64,000 nt of DNA from CAVTWD01 sp963738325. Lineage in GTDB: Bacteria > Actinomycetota > Acidimicrobiia > Acidimicrobiales > Ilumatobacteraceae. The stretch is from the NCBI GenBank assembly GCA_963738325.1, contig CAVTWD010000017.1:620001-684000 (forward strand), given 5' to 3'. Of the stretch, positions 26,726 through 36,744 are shown piece after piece. The notes below the pieces were generated by a model, which saw only the letters and a list, made by a program, of their open reading frames with translations, did not search any database and was not told where the DNA came from. The position numbers and the translations under genes were made by a program. Position 1 is the stretch's first letter. Each line of letters opens with the position of its first letter.

Positions 26726-28463
26726 ACGACGCGGCGGTCGGGGTGGCCACGATCGTCCCGGCGCTGTCGCTCGCGGCCAGCGGTGTCGCACTGTTGGGAA
26801 CACGCAGCCGACCCGCTGGCGCGTTGATGGTGGTGAGCGCGATCGGGGTGATCAGCTCCGCTCTCGTCCGTCTCGGAGGGGGTGACGACGCAGCCCAAGT
26901 GTTGCTCGTGGGCTCGCTACTGCTGCCGGCAGCCGCTGCCGTGCTGGCCTACCCACGGCTCAGTTTCCGCGGAGCCGTCGACTACTGCCTGTGGATCACT
27001 GTCGTCGGGGCGGGCGTCATCGGGACGTGTTTCGCGCTCGACCCCAGTATCTCGGGCACGCTGGCGTCGATCACGGGACTGGCGTTGATCGGGCACGGCT
27101 GGTGGGTGCTCGAGACGGGCGCCGACGACGGATCGCGAGGCGATGCTTTGGCTCACGCTCGCGGCCGTCACCATCGGAGTGGTCTTCGGCCTGCTCGCGC
27201 TGCAGTTCCGTGCACCGGGTGCCGTCGCCGGTGCGTTCCTGCTCATTGCGGTGGGTCCAGCGATGGTGGTCGGGGTTGCGGCGACCGGGCCTCACCGACG
27301 TTCGAGCCCTCGTCGTCAAGACCGTCGTGTTCGGGATCGTCGCGCTCCTCTACATCTCGATGTTCATCGCGGCGCTGGCGTGTCTCGAACTCGCAGGGGA
27401 CGCTGACCCGTCCCCGGGCGTCCTGGCGTTCCTGGGCGTGCTACTCGCCACCGGAGTGCATCCTCTCCGGGTCGTGCTGCGTGGCCTGATCGATGAGTTG
27501 CTCTTCGGCGACCGCCCCGACCCACTCGTGGCCGCCACCCAGGTCGCCGACCAGATCGGCGACGATCCGCTGCTCGCGCTCCGGGCCATCCGGGAGGCGC
27601 TCATGCTGCCGTACGCCAGCATCTCGGCCGACGGCGAGGAGCTCGCAACCTCCGGTACGTCGGTGACCGACACGCGACGATTTCCCCTCTCCCTCGGGAG
27701 CGACGACATCGGCGAAATCGTGGTCGGACTTCGCCCAGGCGATCTGACACTGTCCACCGGTGACGAGCAGGTGCTGCGGATCGCGGCCCCGTTGCTGGCC
27801 CAGACGCTTCGGGCTCGGCTGCTGACCAACGACTTGAGGGAGTCACGAGCAGCGGCGATCGCCGCCATCGAAGAAGAACGGCGGCGGCTCAGGCGTGACC
27901 TGCACGACGGGCTCGGACCCACCTTCTCGGGCATCGCCTTCACCGCCGACGCCGCCCGGAACACCATCGCTTCGGACCCGGCGACTGCCGACGCGCTCCT
28001 CCTGCGCCTACGCGCCGACGCCGTCGCCGCCGTGAGTGACATCCGCCGGCTCGTCTACGACATGCGCCCGCCCGCGCTGGACGAGCTGGGACTCGTCCCG
28101 GCGATACGCCAACAGGTCGCCTCGATTCAGACCCCGCAGGGACACGCGATGCACGTTCGTGTGGAAGCGTCCGACCTTCCACCACTGCCGGCGGCTGTTG
28201 AGACCGCTGCCTTCAGAATTGCGATCGAGGCCGCTCTGAACTCAGCTCGACACAGCGGCACCGAGCAGGCATGGGTGCAGATCCAACATCAGGACGGGTG
28301 CCTCGAGGTCAGCGTCCGCGACACCGGGCCCACTCCCGATTCATGGGTACCAGGCGTCGGCCTGTCATCCATGCGCGAGCGGGCTGCCGAGGTTGGCGGG
28401 AAAATCCAGGTCACGACGAACCAAGAAGGCTCGCTCGTACGAGCGGTGCTTCCGCTCCCATGA
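26722..28463 (+). pseudogene. HisKA_3 sensor histidine kinase (two frameshifts near 27135 and 27290)
   Basis: The N-terminal 140 residues form several membrane helices. Two one-base shifts lead through MLWLTLAAVTIGVVFGLLAL to a last helix region. A GAF-like linker (DPLVAATQVADQIGDDPLLAL) follows, then the dimerisation and phosphotransfer box RRLRRDLHDGLGP, and an HATPase domain with ALNSARHSGTEQ and GVGLSSMRERA. It is the cognate partner of the response regulator. The kinase core itself is uninterrupted. Confidence 0.85.
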
Positions 28464-28842
28464 GCCCGCGGCGCGAGCGCCGTCTGGTCCGAGTCTCCCC
28501 ACTGTGCGACGCCAGCAGTGAGTGAGTCGGCGAGCTCACTCGGTCCCAAGACGATCAATCGATTCTGACGCTCCCCGACGGACACCGGACACGCCCGCTC
28601 GCAGCAGCCGCGATCACAATCTCGCCGGGCGGGGGCACCACTCGTAATCGCGGGCAGCAACGTTGGGGACCTCGCCGCATCGCCGGCGCGATGCAGTGGT
28701 TTTGATCGCCCCGCGCCTGCCCCACAATCCCGTTCGACCGAGCCCGTGGGTGCATCATCGAGGTGCCGTTCGAACGCGTCTGAAATCGCGAGCAGAGCAG
28801 TGGATGGGCTTGGGGTCTGCAGGGAACGCTGCCCGTCCTTGG
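28464..28842. other. 379-base stretch without a supported gene
   Basis: The last 80 bases match the flanks beyond the 3' ends of integrases 2 and 4 (GTCTGCAGGGAACGCTGCCC and surroundings). Nothing coding was recognised. Confidence 0.45.
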
Positions 28843-30022
28843 CTACGGGACGAGACCTCGGCCGCCGGTTGGCGCGGGAGGGCCGGCAGCTCGGTCGGGG
28901 CCTGGGGTGAGGAGTTCGGCCAGGAGGTTGACGGCTGCCCGGTCGTCGCCTGGCATGGCGTGGGCGTAGATGTTGACGGTGGTGGAGGTGCGGGCGTGGC
29001 AGAGCCGCTCGGACACGACCGGCACCGGTACGCCGGCGGCGAGCATGGTGGTGGCCATGAAGTGCCGAAGGTCGTGCAGCCGGAAAGCGGCCAGGCCGGC
29101 GCGGCGACGGTAGGCAATGAAGCGTTTGGTCACCCAGTTGGGCCGCCACGGACGACGCCCGGCGTCGCGGCTGAACACGAACCCGTCGACCACACCATCG
29201 GCCCGGATGGCCGCCTGGTCGCGGTGGGCGACCAGCAGCTCGACGCTCGTCGGATCGAGCGCCACGCGGTAGGTGCGCCGGTTCTTGGTCGGTCGCAGCA
29301 CCGGCCCGGTGGGGCCGTCAACCAGCGCCCGGCAGAAGCCGACGGCGGCGTGGTTGAAATCGACATCGGACCAGCGCAGGGCCAGGAGCTGGCTGCGTCG
29401 GGCGCCGGTCATCACCGCCAGATGCAGGTAGGTGAAGAAGTCGATGTCGGCGGCTCGGACGACGTCGAGCAGACGGCGGACCTGCTCGACCGACGGGGGA
29501 CGGATGTCGGCCGGTTCGACCCGCGGTGGCGAGGCCAGAGCGGCAGGGTTCAGCCAGATCCACTCCCAGCGAACCGCTTGGCTCAGCGCCCGATGCAACA
29601 CCACGTGGACCCGATGAACCGTGGCCGGGCTCAGCGGCCGGTCGTCGCGACCACCGCGGCGCAACAGGTGCGCATAGACGTCGTCGATGTCGGCGGCGGT
29701 CAGCTTGGCGACCGGGATGTGCCCGAAGGTGCGGGAGGAGATGGCAGCGCATCAGGCTGCGGGTCTCACGCACCGTCGACGCCGACCAGCCCGGCGACGC
29801 CGCGCTCATCCACCGTTCCAGCAGCTCACCAACCGTTCCCGCGCGCAGGCGATTGTAGGCGGCGTCCTCGACCAACTCTGCCAGTGCGGCCGTCGCCGCC
29901 CGTCTGGTGCCGTGAACGGTCCTCGTCGCGTACCGACTTCGTCGGGTGTCCGGATCCAAGCCGAGGTAGACCCGCAGCTCCCAGCAACCGCGCCCTCGCT
30001 GACGCATCGATCCGGCCATCAT
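28843..30022 (-). pseudogene. tyrosine integrase 3 (frameshift shared with integrase 4)
   Basis: This is nearly identical to integrase 4. The arm-binding and core-binding parts read from ATG 30022 (MMAGSMRQRGRGCWELR) to HLLPHL. One extra base near 29725 shifts the frame, and the catalytic part resumes as MRRGGRDDRPLSPATVHRV. The catalytic residues TGARRSQLLALRW, LHDLRHFMAT and VNIYAHAMPG are all present. The same extra base occurs at the same codon in integrase 4, so it predates their duplication or is conserved for another reason. Confidence 0.88.
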
Positions 30023-30079
30023 CGACCCCCTCACTGGTGCCCGACCGGGCAGGCAGGACCGACAGTCCAGGACCGAGCG

Positions 30080-30109
30080 TGATGGGCAAATGATGGGCGC
30101 GTGATGGGC
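30080..30109. repeat. three TGATGGGC direct repeats at 11-bp spacing
   Basis: This is the same triplet as upstream of integrases 2 and 4 (copies at 30080, 30091 and 30102), between integrase 3 and att core 4. Confidence 0.72.
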
Positions 30110-30170
30110 AACCCGGCGGACCGACGATCACCGAGCGATCCCAACATCCCTGCTCACGTGCAGGATCGGT

Positions 30171-30225
30171 TGGAGCGGAGCGACACGGACGACGGGATTC
30201 GAACCCGCGACCCTCACCTTGGCAA
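30171..30225 (-). repeat. att core 4: tRNA-Gly 3' half with a 10-bp insertion
   Basis: The core is 55 rather than 45 bp because AGCGACACGG is inserted in the acceptor stem. A run of eight A residues follows the anticodon-loop side. Beyond it the sequence again matches the right flanks of cores 2 and 3. Confidence 0.82.
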
Positions 30226-30675
30226 AAAAAAGGTGACTGAGGTGATGCCCCCAACCAGGCCTGATGAGTATTCGCCCTGCTCAGGACCCATCCATCGGAC
30301 TCCGCAGGCCACCGCTCCCCACCGCTCGCAGCCGCCCAAAGTGGCACGAAAGGTGGCACGACGCTCGCTCCTCGACCGCACCGAGCTGCCCTCGGCGCCG
30401 AGGTCACCGTCACCATCACCGACACCGCCGAACTGGTGGCAGGTGCCACGCGAGTTGCGCGTTCGGGGATACCGCTTGTATGCCTCGGCAACCCGCGCAG
30501 ATCGCCGAATCGGCCGAGCCGACTGTCACAGACTGGTGCATCGCGCTCTCGAAGGTTGCTGCACGCGGAACGGCGCCCTTATGCGCGCAGCCATCGCGCT
30601 TTGCTCGGGTTCGCTGTCAGCGGCGGCGAGGCAGGGTGGTCAGCCCGACGATCATCGAGCCGAGACGAGCGATCG
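30226..30675. other. 450-base stretch without a supported gene
   Basis: The first 140 bases repeat the flank of att cores 2 and 3, including AAAGTGGCACGAAAGGTGGCACGA. The remainder shows no recognisable protein. Confidence 0.45.
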
Positions 30676-31407
30676 TCAGCCAGGTGCGGCTGTCGCCTCG
30701 ACGGCCTGAAGGATGAGTTGGGTCGCGGCCTCGGGCTGGGACACGAACGAGACGTGCGAAGCCGGGACCTCCACGATCGTCGCGTTCGCACGTTCGGCCA
30801 TGAACCGCTGCAGCGCCGGCGGGATCGCCTTGTCCTCGGTACCGAGCAGATACCAGCACGGCAGTGTCTGCCACGCTGGTGGGGCCGACGGCGTGGCTGC
30901 GAACGCGGCGGCGGCGTAGGGCCGCTGTGCCGCGGCCATCACTGCGGCCGTCGCAGGATCGACGTCGGCGGCGAAGGCTTCGTGGAACGCCTCGGGGGCG
31001 AGGTAGAGGTCGACGCCCTGGCTCCCGTCTGGGTTGGTGAACGGAACGGGCCTGATCGAAGGCCCCACGAGGCTGCCTTCGAACTTCTCGAGGAGCTGCT
31101 GCTGGCTCTCACCCACGTCGCACATCCAGCCGTTCAAGTAGACGAGCGCCTGGACCTGGTCGTTGCCGATCGCGGCGACGGAGATCACATTGCCGCCGTA
31201 GGAGTGGCCGACGAGCACGATTGGCCCGCTCAGGGTCCGCAGGAACTCGGCCAGGTACTTGGAGTCGCCAGCGAGGTCGCGAAGCGGATTGCCGAACCCG
31301 ATGGCGGAATACCCGCGGTCCCCCAGGGCACGGATCTCAGCGTCGAAGCCAGTCGCGTCGGCCCACGCACCATGGACCAGGACGATCGTCGGGGTCTCAG
31401 CAGCCAT
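30676..31407 (-). CDS. alpha/beta hydrolase
   Basis: This 243-residue esterase-like hydrolase starts MAAETPTIVLVHGAWADATGF, with the oxyanion-hole HGAW. The nucleophile elbow is GHSYGG near residue 88. A late Asp (LLGTEDKAIPP) and His (ASHVSFVSQPE) complete a triad. It resembles the salicylate-esterase-like hydrolases often named AB_hydrolase_6. A GGAGGAGACGAGA stretch upstream supplies a ribosome site. Substrate unknown. Confidence 0.9.
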   Translation of the reverse strand: MAAETPTIVLVHGAWADATGFDAEIRALGDRGYSAIGFGNPLRDLAGDSKYLAEFLRTLSGPIVLVGHSYGGNVISVAAIGNDQVQALVYLNGWMCDVGESQQQLLEKFEGSLVGPSIRPVPFTNPDGSQGVDLYLAPEAFHEAFAADVDPATAAVMAAAQRPYAAAAFAATPSAPPAWQTLPCWYLLGTEDKAIPPALQRFMAERANATIVEVPASHVSFVSQPEAATQLILQAVEATAAPG

Positions 31408-31699
31408 TCTCGTCTCCTCCTACGTTGACCGCCTACCGATGCCAGACTGTAGCCCTGCGGGCGTCCCAGCCAAGGCGAGGGAAGCGGACTGGCGAAGTCG
31501 TGGTATCACCCATACGCACCAGCGTCCACGGACCCGCTCATGATCACCGGGACGGGGCCTGCGACCGCACAGAACGCCGGGCGAGATCCTCCGTCCAGCG
31601 CCTGCCCAACGCCGAGCAGCGACTATGGACTTCTTGGATGCGAGGGCGCGATTGCGGTGCCATGCTCGATTACGCGGCGTTCCGACTGAAAGAGACTCG

Positions 31700-32611
31700 A
31701 TGAGCGAACAGCAGAAGGTGCAGATGGACGCGATCCTGCGCGGGGGCCGACTCGATCTCGATGCCGACGTCCCGACGTTGCGGGCTGCTTTCAACGAGAC
31801 CATGAAGTATGTCCCTGTGCCCGACGACGTCGTGCAGAAACCCACGACGATCGGCGGTGTCGATGCCATCGAGGTCACGATCCGCGACGCGGATCCGACG
31901 AACGTGGTCCTCTACTTCCACGGCGGCGTCTACGTCATCGGCTCGGCAGCAGCTTCCGTTCCGTTGGCTTCCGAACTTGCACGGCGCGCGGGGACGAAGG
32001 CCGTCACTGTTGACTACCGACTCGCTCCCGAGCACCCGTTCCCGGCCGCCGTCGAAGACGCCCGGGCGGCGTACGAAGGTCTGCTCGAACAGCGTGTCGA
32101 CCCGCGCAGCATCGCTCTCGCCGGCGAGTCGGCCGGAGGTGGGCTCGCGGTGGCGACGCTCGTTGCGTTGCGTGATGCGGGTATGCCGCTGCCGGGTTGC
32201 GCGTTCTTGATGTCGCCGTACGTCGACCTGACGCTCTCCGGCGAAACGCTCACGACGAAGGACGCGGACGACCCGATCCTCACTCCAGATGGCGTCCGCT
32301 TACGGGTTCCCGACTACGTGGGTGGAGCGGATCCTGCTGACCCGCTCATCAGCCCGATCCTCGCCGATCTCCGAGGGCTCCCACCGCTTCTGATCCAAGT
32401 GGGTTCACACGAGATCCTTCTCAGTGACGCGTTGCGGCTCGCGGCAACCGCAGCAACCGCCGACGTGCAGGTGACGCTCGAGGTGACGCCCGGCGTTCCG
32501 CATGTGTTCCAGGGCTTCGCGGCCGCGCTCGATGAGGCCGGTGCGGCACTCGACCGAGCAGGCGCCTTCTTGAAGGAACATCTGGCCGTCACCGAGCCGA
32601 CCCCCGCGTGA
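31700..32611 (+). CDS. HSL-family (alpha/beta hydrolase fold-3) esterase
   Basis: This 303-residue carboxylesterase has the hormone-sensitive-lipase HGG oxyanion motif (LYFHGGVYVIGS), the DYRLAPEHPFPAA signature and the nucleophile elbow GESAGGG. A C-terminal Asp and His (VGSHEILLSDALR, PGVPHVFQGF) complete the catalytic set. ATG 31700 begins the conserved region. It is divergent from the neighbouring hydrolase and precedes a UbiB-like gene by 34 bases. Complete. Confidence 0.92.
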   Translation: MSEQQKVQMDAILRGGRLDLDADVPTLRAAFNETMKYVPVPDDVVQKPTTIGGVDAIEVTIRDADPTNVVLYFHGGVYVIGSAAASVPLASELARRAGTKAVTVDYRLAPEHPFPAAVEDARAAYEGLLEQRVDPRSIALAGESAGGGLAVATLVALRDAGMPLPGCAFLMSPYVDLTLSGETLTTKDADDPILTPDGVRLRVPDYVGGADPADPLISPILADLRGLPPLLIQVGSHEILLSDALRLAATAATADVQVTLEVTPGVPHVFQGFAAALDEAGAALDRAGAFLKEHLAVTEPTPA

Positions 32612-32645
32612 TGTAGCAGGTCGACTTCACGATCCAGAGCGTCGC

Positions 32646-33953
32646 ATGACGAATCGGCTCGCCGGCCTCCACCGTGGGTGGGAGCTGTGGCGTCGTGTCG
32701 CGAGAGATGTGATCGTCGTTGTCCGCCACGTCGTGGTGTACCTCGTTTCGCGCCCGCGCGTCCGTGGTGCGACGGCGGCCCATCACACCCGCGTCGCGAT
32801 CGAAGAGCTCGGCCCGACGGCGATCAAGGTCGGGCAGATGCTGTCAACTCGCAACGACGTGCTCCCTCCCGACTGGGGGCATGAGTTGACGCGGCTCCAG
32901 GACCACGCGCCGCTCGTGCCTCCGGCAGCGATCCGCGCCACGATCGTCGAAGAGCTCGGTCGCCCGCTGCACGAGATGTTCGCGTCGTTCTTCGACGCCC
33001 CGCTCGCGTGCGCGTCGATCGGGCAGACGCACGCGGCGACGCTGCCGAGAGGCATTGACGTCGTCGTGAAGGTGCGCCGGCCCGGTGTACTCCACGAGGT
33101 CGAACTCGACCTGGAGGTAATCACGACCGTCGTGGCGCTGTTGTCACGGTCGTCGCAGCACGTGCGATCGCTCGACGCGACGGACCTCGTCGACCAGTTC
33201 ACGACGACGCTACGGCAGGAGCTCGACTACGCCGCGAGGCAAACAACGTCGAACGGTTCGCGGCAAACTTCGCGAGCGATCCAGACGTCCGCATCCCGGC
33301 CGTCCACCGAGAGCTCAGCAGCGCGCGCGTTTTGACGCTCGAACGGCTGCGAGGCCTCAAGATCGACGATCTCGATGCACTCGCGGCCGCTGGCATCGAT
33401 CGTGTCGCGCTTGCCCAGCGAGCCACATCACTCGTGCTGCGTCGATCTTCGAGCACGGCTTCTTCCACGCCGACCCGCATCCCGGGAACTTCTTCATCGA
33501 GCCGGGCGGACGCATCGGCCTCATCGACTTCGGCATGGTCGGGGAAGTCGACGAGCCGACGCGCGCCGCGCTGAGCAGCATGCTCGTTGCCCTCGCGACG
33601 AGCGACGCTGCGACGCTCGTCGCGGGAAACATGCGCCTCGGCATCAGCCGCGAGTCGATCGACACGGACGCTCTCGCCGCCGATCTCAACGAACTCATGG
33701 CCACGGACCTCTCGCAACCGCTTGGCGAGCTCAGCCTCGGCCATGTGCTCTCGTCGGTGCTTGCAGTCGTTCGACGGCATCACCTCCGTTTCCCATCGAA
33801 CCTGGCGCTGCTCGCCAAGACGCTCGGGATGTGCGAAGGGCTGGCGGCGCATCTCGACCCTCAGTTCCGCATGACGGAGCGATCACGCCGTACGTCACCC
33901 AGCTCCTCGCGTCGCCACCGGCGGATGCACCTACAAGGACAGATAGGGCGTGA
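32646..33953 (+). pseudogene. UbiB/ABC1-type atypical kinase (at least three frameshifts)
   Basis: Successive frames supply the family landmarks: the KxGQ motif in ELGPTAIKVGQMLSTR, the Ala-rich loop replacement in ACASIGQTHAATL, and KVRRPG with the invariant Lys. Catalytic-loop HADPHPGNFF and metal-binding LIDFGMVGEVD follow. Shifts occur near 33240, 33440 and 33880. The corrected protein is about 435 residues, shorter than most (around 550), lacking the C-terminal membrane anchor. It overlaps the end of the convergent monooxygenase gene by 23 bases. Confidence 0.82.
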
Positions 33954-34275
33954 AGAGCTCGATCCCGCTACCAGCGAGCACTGCTCTGAGCTCTGCGCTC
34001 GGCTCGCCGAGGCACACGCCGGTCACCGATCCCATCGTCGGGATTGCCGCCGCGAGTTCGCCGAGGTGCGCGCCATGCTCCATGAACGCTTCGTAATCCT
34101 TGTACCGCTCCAGGACGATGCACTCGGACTGATCGTCGTTGAGGTACACCTCGAACTGCAGCGTTCCTGTGTCCTTCGTCCGGACGATCTCCATGAATCG
34201 AGCGACCAAGCGCTTGAACTCCTCGAGCTTGCCGTCGTGCAATCTGATCCGGCCCATCCCCTGGATCTCACTCAC
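33931..34275 (-). CDS. antibiotic-biosynthesis-monooxygenase (ABM) domain protein
   Basis: This 114-residue ferredoxin-like barrel protein reads GRIRLHDGKLEEFKRLVARFMEI, QFEVYLNDDQSECIVLERYKDYEAFMEH. The pattern is that of ABM/quinol monooxygenase-like proteins. GTG 34275 starts immediately after the upstream TGA. It is the last gene of a long minus-strand redox operon. Precise substrate unknown. Confidence 0.85.
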   Translation of the reverse strand: MSEIQGMGRIRLHDGKLEEFKRLVARFMEIVRTKDTGTLQFEVYLNDDQSECIVLERYKDYEAFMEHGAHLGELAAAIPTMGSVTGVCLGEPSAELRAVLAGSGIELFTPYLSL

Positions 34276-34659
34276 TCAGGCCTCCAATGTGTCTGCATAG
34301 ACTGGTGTCGCGTCGAGGTAGCTGCGGTAGTCGGCGATCAAGCCGTCGCGCAGGCGGAAGACGTTGCAACACGGCAGCGTCACGACCTTCCCGTCGAGAC
34401 GCGTGTAGCGCACCGCGAACTCAACGATCGCGACGTCACCGTCGCGGTAGACGTGCAGAATCTCGTGCCGGACAGCCGCGACCGAGCCGTGGAACGCGTT
34501 CACGGCGTCGACGAACGCCGCCTCGCCGTGGACCGTCTCGGCGTTCCCCAGCCGCAGCTGGATGTCGTCGGTGATGAACCCCACCAACGTCTTCACATCG
34601 TGGGCATCGAACGCGGCGAAGAAGCGGTGGAACCGCGTTGCCGTCGCTGTGTCGGTCAT
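34276..34659 (-). CDS. NTF2/SnoaL-like protein
   Basis: This 127-residue cone-shaped alpha+beta barrel has the typical RFHRFFAAFDAHDVKTLVGFITDDIQ opening and FAVRYTRLDGKVVTLPCCNVFRLRDGLIADYRSYLD ending. ATG 34659 has GAAGGGG at a suitable distance and is preferred over TTG 34674. Such proteins act as isomerases, cyclases or binding partners. It is directly followed by the ABM gene. Confidence 0.85.
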   Translation of the reverse strand: MTDTATATRFHRFFAAFDAHDVKTLVGFITDDIQLRLGNAETVHGEAAFVDAVNAFHGSVAAVRHEILHVYRDGDVAIVEFAVRYTRLDGKVVTLPCCNVFRLRDGLIADYRSYLDATPVYADTLEA

Positions 34660-34689
34660 AACAAACCCCTTCAATCAATGCGGTGCCGG

Positions 34690-35451
34690 TCACCACACCT
34701 TCATGCCACCGTCGACGACGAGGTCGATTCCGGTGACGTAGGAGCTGTCGTCCGAAGCGAGGAACAGCGCGGCGTTGGCGACCTCCTCGGGACGCGCGAG
34801 GCGTCCGAGGAGTGTCTTGCCGAGCATGTAGCTCGCCCATTCCGGGTCGGTCAGCTGCACCCGCGTCTGGTTCGTCTCGATGACGCCGGGCGAGATCGAG
34901 TTGACGCGGATGCCGTGCTCGCGTCCTTCCATCGCCAGCTGACGCGTCATGCCGATCACTCCCGCCTTCGCCGTGGTATGCGCGAGCGAGGCCAGCGGCT
35001 TGAAGCTCAGCGACGCGCTGAGCGACGCCATGTTCACGACGACCCCACCACTGTTCTGCAGGTGAGGCCACGCCGCCCTCGTGAGGTAGAAGACCAGATC
35101 GACCTCTGATCGCCGGTTGTGGTCCCACTCGTCGTCGGTGATGTCCTCGAGCCAGTTGAACGACCCCATCGCGGCGTTGTTGAACACCACGTCGAGACGC
35201 CCGAACGTCCCGATCGCCAACTCGACGAGCACGTAGCACTCGGGCGGCGACGTGAGATCGCACGGCTGCCGCGAGGCCATCGTGCCGCCCTCGCCCTGAA
35301 CCAGGTCGACAGTCGCCTGACCCGCGTCGACATTGATGTCGCAGCCGACGACCGACGCGCCTTCTCGCGCGAAGGCCTGCGCGGCTGCTCGTCCCACGCT
35401 GCCGCCGGTTCCGGTGATGATGCAGACCTTTTCGGCGAGCCTGGGTGGCAT
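34690..35451 (-). CDS. short-chain dehydrogenase/reductase with His in place of the catalytic Tyr
   Basis: This 253-residue Rossmann oxidoreductase has the NAD(P)-binding TGTGGSVGRAAA, NNAA motif (VFNNAAMGS), Ser in NMASLSASL, and PGVIETNQ. The YxxxK position reads AHTTAKAG, so the usual Tyr is His while Lys is kept. Some actinobacterial SDR subfamilies carry this change (from memory), so it may be functional or altered. Part of the minus-strand redox operon. Confidence 0.9.
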   Translation of the reverse strand: MPPRLAEKVCIITGTGGSVGRAAAQAFAREGASVVGCDINVDAGQATVDLVQGEGGTMASRQPCDLTSPPECYVLVELAIGTFGRLDVVFNNAAMGSFNWLEDITDDEWDHNRRSEVDLVFYLTRAAWPHLQNSGGVVVNMASLSASLSFKPLASLAHTTAKAGVIGMTRQLAMEGREHGIRVNSISPGVIETNQTRVQLTDPEWASYMLGKTLLGRLARPEEVANAALFLASDDSSYVTGIDLVVDGGMKVW

Positions 35452-35623
35452 CGAGTCTCCTCATCGCTCTGCGGGCACGCCAACGGCGCGTTGTCGCGCC
35501 GTTGGGTCGGTCACCATCGTGGCAATCGACGATCGCCTTGGCATCCATGAAACCCACAGTCCGACCGCGAACAGGCACCAACTTCGGTGCTGCGTCTCGT
35601 GGTCGCGGCCTCGCGCGTGCTGC

Positions 35624-36532
35624 TCATGGTGGTGCTGGTGTGCTCGGTGCGTTGGCGAGCTCGTGGAGAGTCTCGCTGTCGAGCTGCACATCGGCCGCCG
35701 CGAGGTTCTCACTCAAATGCTCGAAGGAGGCGGTGCCCGGGATCAGCACGATGTTCGGCGCGACGGCGAGTGCCCACGCCAACAGGACCTGCGCGGTGGT
35801 ACAACCCGACCGCGACGCCGCGTCCAGGACTTGCGGCGCATGGAGTAGCGAGCTCGAACCGGAGCCCAGCGGCGCAAATGGCACGAACGCGATGCCGCGC
35901 CGAACGCATTCCTCGAGCACCGGCGTCGAGGCGCGATTCGCGAGATGGAACGCGTTCTGTACGCATGCGATCTCGGTGAAGCGAAGCGCATGGCGCAGAT
36001 GCGCAAGCGAGACGTTGCTCAGACCGATCGCCGCGATCAACCCGTCATCGCGAGCCTTTACCATCGCCGCGAGCTGCTCGTCGAAGAACGCGTCCGGCCC
36101 GGCGTTTCGCATCAGCCGGAGATTCACGATCGCGAGCTGCTCGAAATCGAGTGCCCGCAGGTTGTCCTCGATGCCGCGACGAAGCTCGGCCGGTTCGTCG
36201 TCGGCGAAGATGCCACCTCGATCATCGCGGCGCGCGCCGACCTTCGAAACGATCACCAGGTCGGGTGGATACGGATGGAGCGCATCGCGGATCAGCTCGT
36301 TCACGACGTCCGGGCCGTAGTACTCCGCAGTGTCGATGTGGTTCACTCCGCGCTCGACCGCCTCCCGTAGCAATGCGATCGCGTCGACGCGACTCGCCGG
36401 CGGACCGAATGCGTTCGGCCCGGTCAGTCGCATCGCGCCGAACCCGATCGGGCGCGACGGAGAACGGGCCGAGTTGACGGTGCTGCATACGTGGAGGCAT
36501 TGCAGAACAGTGAAGCGCAAGGCGCCGCACAT
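35624..36532 (-). CDS. aldo/keto reductase
   Basis: This 302-residue (beta/alpha)8 oxidoreductase has GFGAMRLTGP at the entrance, catalytic Asp and Tyr in HIDTAEYYGP and Lys in VIVSKVG. The usual active-site His strand reads AIVNLRLMR. C-terminal cofactor region LIPGTASFEHLSENL. ATG 36532 lies five bases after the CDGSH stop, so they are co-transcribed. The His replacement is seen in some NADP-dependent relatives. Confidence 0.9.
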   Translation of the reverse strand: MCGALRFTVLQCLHVCSTVNSARSPSRPIGFGAMRLTGPNAFGPPASRVDAIALLREAVERGVNHIDTAEYYGPDVVNELIRDALHPYPPDLVIVSKVGARRDDRGGIFADDEPAELRRGIEDNLRALDFEQLAIVNLRLMRNAGPDAFFDEQLAAMVKARDDGLIAAIGLSNVSLAHLRHALRFTEIACVQNAFHLANRASTPVLEECVRRGIAFVPFAPLGSGSSSLLHAPQVLDAASRSGCTTAQVLLAWALAVAPNIVLIPGTASFEHLSENLAAADVQLDSETLHELANAPSTPAPP

Positions 36533-36537
36533 GGTGA

Positions 36538-36735
36538 TCAGTTCGCGAGCGTGCCGTCGAAGTCGATCTTGAGGTGGGTGCCGTCGCAGAACGGCTTGTT
36601 GTTCGAGTGACCGCACCGGCAGAGCGCCATCTGGTCGGGGTGTGCGATTTCGCGGCCGTCGATGTCGGTGAGGTGCACCGGGCCGGAGACGAGGTAGGGG
36701 CCGTTCTCGCTCGGGGTGATGTTGACGTCGGCCAT
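36538..36735 (-). CDS. CDGSH-type [2Fe-2S] protein
   Basis: This 65-residue single-motif protein has the three-Cys one-His cluster site of mitoNEET relatives: Cys39, Cys41, Cys50, His54 in LCRCGHSNNKPFCDGTH (Thr for Ser). It probably transfers electrons or clusters. It sits nine bases after the molybdenum hydroxylase gene and five before the aldo/keto reductase gene, so an electron-carrier role within this operon is plausible. Confidence 0.92.
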   Translation of the reverse strand: MADVNITPSENGPYLVSGPVHLTDIDGREIAHPDQMALCRCGHSNNKPFCDGTHLKIDFDGTLAN

Positions 36736-36744
36736 GGGGTCCTT

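Noticed and set aside
28663..30093. 476-codon plus-strand frame opposite integrase 3 (and the similar 493-codon frame at 54195-55676)
   Set aside because: Low-complexity Gly/Asp/Val-rich translations antisense to clear integrase motifs. They are shadow frames of a high-GC gene.
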